A program made the translations under genes and the position numbers. The notes below the pieces were generated by a model that worked only from the letters and a program-made list of their open reading frames with translations, made no database searches and was not told where the DNA came from. Positions 11,501 through 18,604 of a stretch of DNA of 64,000 nucleotides are shown here, one piece after another (position 1 is the stretch's first letter; every line of letters starts with the position of its first letter). The stretch is from contig NC_092561.1 of the NCBI RefSeq assembly GCF_037975245.1, forward strand, positions 62,001 through 126,000, written 5' to 3'. Source of the stretch: Apostichopus japonicus. Its lineage: Eukaryota > Echinodermata > Holothuroidea > Aspidochirotida > Stichopodidae.

Positions 11501-14500
11501 TGCATTCAATGTTTGTTTTAGTGGCAGAGTGATGGCATGTGATTGTCTTAGTGGCAGTGAAATAGTAAGATATCACATAAACCCTCATGCATTCAATGAT
11601 TGTTTAAATGACAGAGTTGTTGCATGTGATTGTCTTAATTAGTGGCAATGAAATAAGAGATCACAGAAACCCTCATGCATTCAATGTTTATTTAGTGGCA
11701 GAGTGATGGCATGTGATTGTCTTAGTGGCAGTGAAATAAGAGATCACAGAACCCTCATGCATTCAATGTTTGTTTAAATGGCAGAGTTGTTGCATGTGAT
11801 TGTCTTAGTGGCAATGAAATAAGAGATCACAGAAACCCTCATGCATTCAATGTTTGTTTTAGTGGCAAAGTGATGGCGTGTGATTGTCTTAGTGGCAGTG
11901 AAATAGTAAGATATCACATAAACCCTCATGCATTCAATGATTGTTTAAATGGCAGAGTTGTTGCATGTGATTGTCTTAATTAGTGGCAATGAAATAAGAG
12001 ATCACAGAAACCCTCATGCATTCAATGTTTGTTTTAGGGGCAGAGTGATGGCATGTGATTGTCTTAGTGGCAGTGAAATAGTAAGATATCACATAAACCC
12101 TCATGCATTCAATGATTGTTTAAATGGCAGAGTTGTGGCATGTGATTGTCTTAGTGGCAATGAAATAAGAGATCACAGAAACCCTCATGCATTCAATGTT
12201 TATTTAGTGGCAGAGTGATGGCATGTGATTGTCTTAGTGGCAGTGAAATAAGAGATCACAGAACCCTCATGCATTCAATGATTGTTTAAATGACAGAGTT
12301 GTGGCATGTGATTGTCTTAGTGGCAATGAAATAAGAGATCACAGAAACCCTCATGTATTCAATGTTTGTCTTAGTGGCAGAGTGATGGCATGTGATTGTC
12401 TTAGTGGCAGTGAAATAGTAAGATATCACATAAACCCTCATGCATTCAATGATTGTTTAAATGGCAGAGTTGTTGCATGTGATTGTCTTAGTGGCAATGA
12501 AATAAGAGATCACAGAAACCCTCATGCATTCAATGTTTGTTTTAGTGGCAGAGTGATGGCATGTGATTGTCTTAGTGGCAGTGAAATAGTAAGATATCAC
12601 ATAAACCCTCATGCATTCAATGTTTGTTTAAATGGCAGAGTTGTTGCATGTGATTGTCTTAGTGGCAATGAAATAAGAGATCACAGAAACCCTCATGCAT
12701 TCAATGTTTGTTTTAGTGGCAGAGTGATGGCATGTGATTGTCTTAGTGGCAGTGAAATAGTAAGATATCACATAAACCCTCATGCATTCAATGTTTGTTT
12801 AAATGGCAGAGTTGTTGCATGTGATTGTCTTAGTGGCAGTGAAATAAGAGATCACAGAAACCCTCATGCATTCAATGTTTGTTTAAATGGCAGAGTGATG
12901 GCATGTGATTGTCTTAGTGGCAGTGAAATAGTAAGATATCACAGAAACCCTCATGCATTCAATGTTTGTTTAAATGGCAGAGTGATGGCATGTGATTGTC
13001 TTAGTAGCAATGAAATAAGAGATCACAGAAACCCTCATGCATTCAATGTTTGTTTTAGTGGCAGAGTGATGGCATGTGATTGTCTTAGTGGCAGTGAAAT
13101 AGTAAGATATCACATAAACCCTCATGCATTCAATGATTGTTTAAATGTGATTGTCTTAGTGGCAATGAAATAAGAGATCACAGAAACCCTCATGCATTCA
13201 ATGTTTGTTTAAGTGGCAGAGTGATGGCATGTGATCGTCTTAGTGGCAGTGAAATAGTAAGGCATCACAGAAACCCTCATGCGTTCAATGTTTGTTTTAT
13301 GAAAAATGATTTCTTCCTATCAACAGGATATAAAGTTCAATGAAGCTCGAAGTAGATTTGAATCTCCATCACAGACAGAGGATTATAGAAGTAGATTTGA
13401 ATCTCCATCACAGACAGAGGATTATAGTCCAGTGAGGAGGGGCTCTTCGACAGACCAAGGAGAAGATTCGAAAAGAAAGAAAAAGAGAGGTTTTTGGAAG
13501 ACTCTGAGATTTTGGAAGCGCAGCAGGAGTGATGAAGAAGATACAGATGGCAAGGTAGGGCAAGTTATTAGAGAAAGTCTCTTTCAGCAAGAATCCGGGT
13601 GATATTTCTCAAATTTGGCTCCATGATAGAAAGGAAAAGACAAACAAATAAAGAAGTTTTTTCTTCACCTTGTGGAAAGTCATATTCCTGTAGTAAGGAA
13701 GCTGAAGTGGTTTATTCAATTCAGAAACTTGGAAAAGTTTGTCATTGCCTTTCTCCTCCTTAAGTTGTACCAGTGTCATTGAACTCTTTTTCAATATGAA
13801 TTTTAGTCTCAAAACATTGCAGTTTTAATGCAGATATTCTGTCCTTGATGTATGATAAAGTTTGTTTGTGACAGTAAATGCAAAATGGTATGTAATGGAG
13901 TAAATTACAACTGTTAAGTATTTTGGAAGAGTTTTAGCTGTCTGTTAAGACAGTTGAATTTCTCTCCAAACAGATCATTCCAGATCAACTTACCCTCATC
14001 GATGATCATATATCCCAGATGGGGGGGGGGGGGGGGTGAGGGATAGGCGGGTAGATTAGGAAAATTCCCTAGTCACATGACCATATCTTGTTACATGTGA
14101 CAGAATAGCTGAAACATAATGCTCAGCAGACAACTTTAAATTTGAGCTGTTAGGCTATTACATAAAAACAAACATTTCTCAATAGTATCTCTTTGGTGGC
14201 CTTAGGATTTGCAAATGATTTCGTGTTGGTTAGCATCATGATTGATTTCTAAAGTAAGGCAAATATGTCACCAAAAACAGAACTAGTGTTGTTCGATACA
14301 GGTGAAAAACACCTACAGTAGAATTACGACCTTCCTTACCGGTTTCAAACCTCTGGACATACAATCAGCGTCCATAGACTAGTGATAAGGGTGTCCGCGT
14401 AATAAAGCGGGAGGCCCGGTTTCGAATCCCGGTGGACGCTGGAAGTTTTTCCACTTGTCTGGATTTTCAAACTCATTACAATTTCAAATATGTATATATA

Positions 14501-17500
14501 TATATATATATTTTATACAAGTTTTGAAAATAAATTTCTTGATCATGGTACTTTGCATTCAGTCCTAATCCCTATACATTTTTCTAAAGCAGTGTTTATA
14601 TGATTAAGCTACAGTTTTCTGATGACAAAATAGAGTATGTGTGATACTACTTTGCCCAAGTGCCGAGAAGGGATTGTCTGTTTTACTAGTGTTATGTGTT
14701 CACTGTAATTATTCAAGGATCATTTAGGCACAAGTTAGACATAAGCACAGTGAATAATAATATGTAGATCTATATGCTTATATGTATATAATTTCTCTGC
14801 TTACAAAAGGACAAAGAAAAGACAAAGAAGAAGAAGAAGAAATTGAAATTTGTACCAAAGAAACTGAGAAAACCAAAGAGAGGAAAGAAAAACAAAGGCA
14901 AAAAGAAACCCAGGAACAAAGGCAATCAACCAGATGGCTCAGGTAATTATATGACCCAATGCATATTCATTAGTATTGGTAAGGTATCTGCACCCTCACT
15001 AGGAAATATCATAGAACTCTCTAGGATACATCCTTACAATCAAGCCTTCAAGGGTGTGAAGACTCGCGCAAAAAGAAACGTCTAATGCTGGTAATCTGAC
15101 CTAGTTTCGAATGAGGTGTAATAAAAGTGTTAGACACCACCATCGATCCCAGAAAATATGCACACAGCTTGCTACCTTCGGTAGACACTTGTGTACAGTC
15201 AGTACATACAGCTGCAGTCAGTACCCACAGCACAGTGTACAAACGATACAGAGATGGACATCTCAGGTCCAGCTAAAGATAACAAGGTACCACGTTTCAT
15301 TACTGTCTGCATTTTGTAGTGACAAGCAGAAAACTTCACTTGCAAGCAACAGATAGTTAACTTTTTCAGAGCGGGGCAGGCGGTTTGGGGCGAGTCTTCA
15401 ATGCCTTTAAGTACTGCTATAAGAAAGGTGATATCATGCATTAAAATCATCAAGGTGTTAGTTTATAATGACACAGCTTTTAACATTCATGGTCAGCTGG
15501 GAATTGATGAATAAACAACTCATCTGAACTAATTCCAATAGAGAGAAAAAAGAGAAAAAAAACCTAGTGAAATATAACAATGCCTTTCTTTGAGTTTAAG
15601 AGGAAAGGAGAAAAAACAAAACACTATGCTGTCTACGAACTGCTTATTTTCTGCAAAAAGCAATGCTTAAGACAAAATATAAATAGGAATAAGGTTTAAG
15701 GGAAAGATATTTGAACCCTGGCAGGATCTTTTAACAAGGGTTGGACACATGCCTACCCTTTCATCCTAACCCCCCTTTTCTTTCTAAGTTCCCATAAACA
15801 AATAAGCTGCAATTGTTTCACTCTTTAGCACCTCCTCTGCCCTTTCTTCTTACTGCCCTTTTGTTCTTTCCAATTTTGCCCTCAAGTTTTTGCATTGGTT
15901 AATTGGTCCAATTAACCCTTGTTAATTGGTCCATGCATCTGTCTAGTTTTCATCATGTCCTTAGTGTGATGTTTTCCTTTTGAAGACGATCCTGCTATAG
16001 GACGGATATGTCGGGCCCACAATTAAATAATTCAGAGAAAACAATTTTCAAAGTTAATCTTATCACCCGGTTTCTGTTTCTCTTTCTTCCCTTCTTGATC
16101 GGTTTTGGTAGGATCTTATGAGGTCCTTAGTGGAAGTAACACTTCTGTTCAAGAGAGCAAAGGTGTTTCGGAAGGAAGTGGTTCAGTTAGCAGCAGTACC
16201 TCTAACCTTGCAAAAAAGGCATCTCTCACCAGCCACAAGAAAGCTGTGAATGGTATGTTATAGATTTCTTATGATCAGGGTGGACTGTACTGGGCCAATT
16301 CAAGCTGTGAATGGTATGTTATAGATTTCTTATGATCAGGGTGGACTGTCCTGGGCCAATTCAAGCTGTGAATGGTATGTTATAGATTTCTTATGATCAG
16401 GGTGGACTGTACTGGGCCAATTCAAGCTGTGAATGGTATGTTATAGATTTCTTATGATCAGGGTGGACTGTCCTGGGCCAATTCAAGCTGTGAATGGTAT
16501 GTTATAGATTTCTTATGATCAGGGTGGACTGTACTGGGCCAATTCAAGCTGTGAATGGTATGGTATAGATTTCTTATGATCAGGGTGGACTGTACTGGGC
16601 CAATTCAAGCTGTGAATGGTATGTTATAGATTTCTTATGATCAGGGTGGACTGTACTGGGCCAATTCAAGCTGTGAATGGTATGTTATAGATTTCTTATG
16701 ATCAGGGTGGACTGTCCTGGGCCAATTCAAGCTGTGAATGGTATTTTATAGATCTCTTATGATCAGGGTGGACTGTACTGGGCCAATTCAAGCTGTGAAT
16801 GGTATGTTATAGATTTCTTATGATCAGGGTGGACTGTACTGGGCCAATTCAAGCTGTGAATGGTATGTTATAGATTTCTTATGATCAGGGTGGACTGTAC
16901 TGGGCCAATTCAAGCTGTGAATGGTATGTTATAGATTTCTTATGATCAGGGTGGACTGTCCTGGGCCAATTCAAGCTGTGAATGGTATGTTATAGATTTC
17001 TTATGATCAGGATGGACTGTACTGGGCCAATTCAAGCTGTGAATGGTATGTTATAGATCTCTTATGATCAGGATGGACTGTGGGCCAATTCAAGCTGGGA
17101 ATGGAATGTTATAGATTTCTTATGATCAGGGTGGACTGTCCTGGGCCAATTCAAGCTGTGAATGGTATGTTATAGATCTCTTATGATCAGGGTGGACTGT
17201 ACTGGGCCAATTCAAGCTGGAATGGAATGTTATAGATTTCTTATGATCAGGGTGGACTGTCCTGGGCCAATTCAAGCTGTGAATGGTATGTTATAGATTT
17301 CTTATGATCAGGGTGGACTGTACTGGGCCAATTCAAGCTGTGAATGGTATGTTATAGATTTCTTATGATCAGGGTGGACTGTCCTGGGCCAATTCAAGCT
17401 GTGAATGGTATGTTATAGATTTCTTATGATCAGGGTGGACTGTACTGGGCCAATTCAAGCTGTGAATGGTATGGTATAGATTTCTTATGATCAGGGTGGA

Positions 17501-18604
17501 CTGTCCTGGGCCAATTCAAGCTGTGAATGGTATGTTATAGATCTCTTATGATCAGGGTGGACTGTACTGGGCCAATTCAAGCTGTGAATGGTATGTTATA
17601 GATTTCTTATGATCAGGGTGGACTGTACTGGGCCAATTCAAGCTGTGAATGGTATGTTATAGATTTCTTATGATCAGGGTGGACTGTACTGGGCCAATTC
17701 AAGCTGTGAATGGTATGTTATAGATTTCTTATGATCAGGGTGGACTGTCCTGGGCCAATTCAAGCTGTGAATGGTATGTTATAGATTTCTTATGATCAGG
17801 ATGGACTGTACTGGGCCAATTCAAGCTGTGAATGGTATGTTATAGATCTCTTATGATCAGGATGGACTGTGGGCCAATTCAAGCTGGGAATGGAATGTTA
17901 TAGATTTCTTATGATCAGGGTGGACTGTCCTGGGCCAATTCAAGCTGTGAATGGTATGTTATAGATCTCTTATGATCAGGGTGGACTGTACTGGGCCAAT
18001 TCAAGCTGGAATGGAATGTTATAGATTTCTTATGATCAGGGTGGACTGTGGGCCTTACTTTTTTCTCTGGCCAACTTTTCCATGACTAATGTTTCTCTCT
18101 CGATTTGGAGAGCGTCCTCTCTTCAAGCCCACCAGGCTTTGTTTTTGGTACGCTTTTCTTTTCATGACTCATAACATCAACCTGGTGTTCTGTAAGCTCA
18201 TTTGTTTTATACTTGTATGTTGTTGTGAAGAGAAACAATAAATGAAATGAATTCAGTGAGAACCAATAAATATACTGCGCCAAAACTGTAACTGATTTAA
18301 GTTTGAGGGAGCTATTTGAAAACAATGCAGTTGTGTATTATGCAATGAAATGTTTTTGTGTTCATGATTTGTTTAATAATTTTGTTTTTCAGATATCATC
18401 CAGGTTGACAAGAATTCTGGAGATGAAATTGATGGCCTGAGTAGCAAGAAAGAAGAATATAACAAAATGAGCGATTCAGAAGAGAAAATACCAAAGCGCA
18501 CTAAATCTGAGAGGAGTGGGAGCATCCTGAAAAGGTTTCGATCAAAGAAGCGAAAAAAGTACAACAGCTTAGAAATGGAAGTAGAAAGACCGATAGGCAG
18601 CTAA
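188..18604 (+). CDS. MICAL: MICAL-type F-actin monooxygenase, whole gene model (12 coding exons)
   Basis: MICAL enzymes are FAD- and NADPH-dependent monooxygenases that oxidise methionines of actin and disassemble filaments. Model (seen): exons 188-469, 3213-3420, 4341-4442, 5293-5394, 5933-6189, 7648-7905, 8623-8941, 9157-9689, 13327-13554, 14810-14942, 16112-16252 and 18393-18604, joined at AG/GT borders with matching phases, 2775 nt and 924 residues. Residues 1-490 match the MICAL monooxygenase domain: Rossmann GAGPCG at 99-104, ribose-binding acidic EKRD near 122, DG at 224-225, GD at 398-399 and the following PFWPEGTG. Residues 500-924 are Lys/Glu/Ser-rich and low in complexity. Vertebrate MICALs continue with CH, LIM and coiled-coil domains; none is seen before the stop at 18602. 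Family assignment is firm. Exon borders are inferred, and the tail exons rest on phase and composition rather than on homology. Confidence 0.9.
564..1284. mobile_element. Non-autonomous hAT-like transposon (MITE) with perfect 8-bp target duplication
   Basis: The left end CAGTGGCATCGCCA and the inverted right end TGGTGACGCCACTG form terminal inverted repeats. The element is flanked on both sides by ATAATAAC (556-563 and 1285-1292). An 8-bp duplication and CAGTGGC termini are typical of the hAT superfamily. At 721 bp it carries no transposase. G-run and C-run blocks lie inside each end. Confidence 0.85.
2662..2946. mobile_element. Short hAT-like MITE, older copy
   Basis: Left end CAGGTGCGTAGCCAAGG and right end CCTGGCTACGTGCCTG are inverted. 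The 8-bp flanks AGAGGGGA and AAAGGAGA agree at six of eight positions, as in a decayed target duplication. The element is 285 bp, with G-rich and C-rich blocks inside the left end and no coding capacity. Confidence 0.6.
3213..3420 (+). CDS. MICAL: MICAL exon 2: FAD-binding Rossmann motif
   Basis: Codes residues 95-163. It opens with [12 protein letters not shown], the GxGxxG dinucleotide-binding motif, followed by KVVVIEKRD, whose acidic residue ends strand 2, then [14 protein letters not shown] and [17 protein letters not shown], all characteristic of MICALs. Acceptor TTCAG at 3212; donor ATAA|GTGAGT at 3420/3421; phase 0 in, phase 1 out. Confidence 0.92.
3421..4340 (+). other. MICAL intron 2
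   Basis: No gene, mobile element or tandem array recognised. Poly-C tracts occur near 3840 and 3958. Confidence 0.6.
4341..4442 (+). CDS. MICAL: MICAL exon 3
   Basis: Codes about residues 164-197: an [20 protein letters not shown] stretch matching the helix-strand pair after the Rossmann segment of MICALs. Acceptor TTTCATAG at 4340; donor AAGA|GTATGT at 4442/4443; phase 1 both sides; 102 nt. Confidence 0.88.
4443..5292 (+). other. MICAL intron 3
   Basis: Apart from the hAT-like element at 4481-4974, nothing else is recognised. A TTTCTTCACTCTTCACAG acceptor closes it. Confidence 0.6.
4481..4974. mobile_element. Non-autonomous hAT-like transposon (MITE) with perfect 8-bp target duplication
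   Basis: Ends CAGTGGCGGAGC and (inverted) CAGTGGGGGAGC lie between identical CTTTGAAT copies at 4473-4480 and 4975-4982. The element is 494 bp with no transposase. It sits 38 bp after the exon 3 donor. Confidence 0.85.
5293..5394 (+). CDS. MICAL: MICAL exon 4: DG motif
   Basis: Codes residues 198-231, from EGWRANV to [13 protein letters not shown]. The AADGR element (224-225 = DG) is the conserved flavin/NADPH motif of this hydroxylase class. Phase 1 in and out; donor CCAG|GTTTGT at 5394/5395. Confidence 0.9.
5395..5932 (+). repeat. MICAL intron 4 with a GT microsatellite
   Basis: A (GT)n run lies at about 5479-5509 and a shorter one near 5696-5710. Three imperfect direct segments of the type GTCCTCGGTTG near 5558, 5586 and 5667 suggest small local duplications. 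No coding sequence. Confidence 0.65.
5933..6189 (+). CDS. MICAL: MICAL exon 5: monooxygenase domain core
   Basis: Codes residues 232-317. The segments [38 protein letters not shown] and [18 protein letters not shown] match the central part of the MICAL hydroxylase domain; LENIVYYKD and HYFVMTAKK are family hallmarks. Acceptor CCCTGCAG at 5932; donor AAG|GTGAAC at 6189/6190; leaves in phase 0. Confidence 0.93.
6190..7647 (+). other. MICAL intron 5
   Basis: No gene or named element seen. A G-rich stretch (GGGAGGAGGGGGAGGG type) lies near 7350-7390. Confidence 0.6.
7648..7905 (+). CDS. MICAL: MICAL exon 6: monooxygenase domain, GD motif
   Basis: Codes residues 318-403 in 86 exact codons. It includes [33 protein letters not shown] and the end VVGDSLKE, where GD at 398-399 is the second conserved flavin-site motif. 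The acceptor is TTTTCAG at 7647; the donor GAG|GTTTGT is at 7905/7906; phase 0 both sides. Confidence 0.92.
7906..8622 (+). other. MICAL intron 6
   Basis: Contains a 15-bp tandem repeat (TTAGTATTCAGGCA type, three copies) at about 8157-8200 and a long C run near 8590-8612 next to the acceptor. No coding sequence seen. Confidence 0.6.
8623..8941 (+). CDS. MICAL: MICAL exon 7: end of the monooxygenase domain
   Basis: Codes residues 404-509. [20 protein letters not shown] continues directly from VVGDSLKE, as in all MICALs. The rest, with [23 protein letters not shown] and [11 protein letters not shown], covers the domain's final helices. Vertebrate homologues reach the CH domain soon after this point; here the sequence becomes charged linker. 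Donor CCAG|GTGAGC, phase 1. Confidence 0.92.
9157..9689 (+). CDS. MICAL: MICAL exon 8: lysine-rich tail
   Basis: Codes residues 510-687 in one uninterrupted frame. About residues 545-645 are dominated by Lys and Glu (for example [18 protein letters not shown]), probably a highly charged helix or disordered tract. The end [16 protein letters not shown] resembles the short repeated motif of many actin-regulator tails, but I cannot assign it. Acceptor CTAAACAG at 9156; donor AGA|GTAAGT at 9689/9690; phase 1 in, 0 out. No CH-domain residues seen. Confidence 0.8.
9851..13298 (+). repeat. Large minisatellite of alternating 84- and 87-bp units, about 40 copies, in MICAL intron 8
   Basis: The units alternate between an 84-bp type (with AATGAAATAAGAGATCAC) and an 87-bp type (with AGTGAAATAGTAAGATATCA), giving a dimer of about 171 bp. 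Both lengths are multiples of three and one frame lacks stops, so open frames of up to 293 codons arise with 28/29-residue repeats (MACDCLSG, then RNPHAFNV). Frame breaks such as CTTAATTAG and 1-bp deletions occur. A block is repeated at an offset of 1199 bp (10750 matches 11949; 11102 matches 12301). The array lies between phase-0 MICAL exons, so it is probably intronic rather than a gene. Confidence 0.92.
13327..13554 (+). CDS. MICAL: MICAL exon 9: tail with internal 13-residue duplication
   Basis: Codes residues 688-763 (76 codons, phase 0 both sides). A 39-bp tandem duplication (13351-13389 and 13390-13428) repeats [14 protein letters not shown] basic aromatic patch [20 protein letters not shown] follows and then an acidic stretch. 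Acceptor TATCAACAG at 13326; donor AAG|GTAGGG at 13554. Function unknown; the Trp/Lys patch could contact membrane or actin (inference). Confidence 0.75.
13555..14809 (+). other. MICAL intron 9
   Basis: Holds a poly-G run near 14022-14036, the tRNA-like sequence at 14368-14440 and a TA microsatellite at about 14490-14509. The remainder is unremarkable AT-rich sequence. Confidence 0.6.
14368..14450 (+). tRNA. tRNA-like sequence, probably a tRNA-derived repeat or pseudogene
   Basis: 73 nt with a perfect 7-bp acceptor stem (GCGTCCA at 14368-14374 pairs with TGGACGC at 14433-14439), a GAC/GTC D stem, and CCGC/GCGG anticodon-stem halves around an 8-nt loop. The T-arm/B-box GGTTTCGAATCCC is one base longer than the consensus. 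A TTTTT run at 14446-14450 could end Pol III transcription. The additional loop bases and a following TA-rich tail favour a SINE head or pseudogene over a working tRNA. No anticodon is called with confidence. Confidence 0.5.
14810..14942 (+). CDS. MICAL: MICAL exon 10: polybasic tail segment
   Basis: Codes residues 764-807, almost entirely Lys/Arg ([20 protein letters not shown] type), ending NQPDGS. Acceptor TTACAAAAG at 14809 has a poor pyrimidine tract; donor TCAG|GTAATT at 14942; phase 0 in, 1 out. Accepted because phases fit both neighbours and the basic composition matches exon 8. Confidence 0.65.
14943..16111 (+). other. MICAL intron 10
   Basis: Contains the MITE-like element at 15051-15406. 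The remainder is unique-looking AT-rich sequence without coding signs, and it closes at the acceptor TTTTGGTAG at 16111. Confidence 0.6.
15051..15406. mobile_element. TTAA-flanked MITE-like element, copy 1
   Basis: The ends GTGTGAAGACTCGCGC and (inverted) GCATTGAAGACTCGCCCC form inverted repeats, flanked by TTCA (15047-15050) and TTAA (15407-15410). A second copy lies in opposite orientation at about 40893-41257 in a SHANK intron, with most of its 350 bp alignable by eye. TTAA insertion suggests a piggyBac-like origin (inference); no transposase is encoded. Confidence 0.7.
16112..16252 (+). CDS. MICAL: MICAL exon 11: Ser-rich tail segment
   Basis: Codes residues 808-854: [17 protein letters not shown], then a Ser-rich stretch and [13 protein letters not shown]. 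Phase 1 in and out. Its last 12 nt and its GTATGT donor (16253) form the start of the 61-bp minisatellite unit that follows, so the exon/intron border itself has been amplified. Confidence 0.7.
16241..18052 (+). repeat. 61-bp minisatellite, about 30 copies, each with a copy of the exon 11 splice donor
   Basis: The unit runs from AAGCTGTGAATGGTATGTTA through TTCTTATGATCAGGGTGGAC to GGGCCAATTC. Variants carry TAC or TCC before TGGGCC; a few units are shortened (for example near 17080, 17215 and 17868). A block containing the same short variant recurs 789 bp apart (17041 and 17830), showing block duplication. The array fills most of MICAL intron 11. The first unit overlaps the coding end of exon 11. 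Confidence 0.93.
18393..18604 (+). CDS. MICAL: MICAL exon 12: C-terminal exon with stop
   Basis: Codes residues 855-924 and the stop TAA at 18602-18604. The sequence is charged ([15 protein letters not shown], then [20 protein letters not shown]) with no LIM or coiled-coil signature. Acceptor TTTGTTTTTCAG at 18392 is strong; enters in phase 1. Confidence 0.75.

Noticed and set aside
9855-13298. CRISPR array
   Set aside because: Units are contiguous tandem repeats without unique spacers, in a eukaryotic intron.
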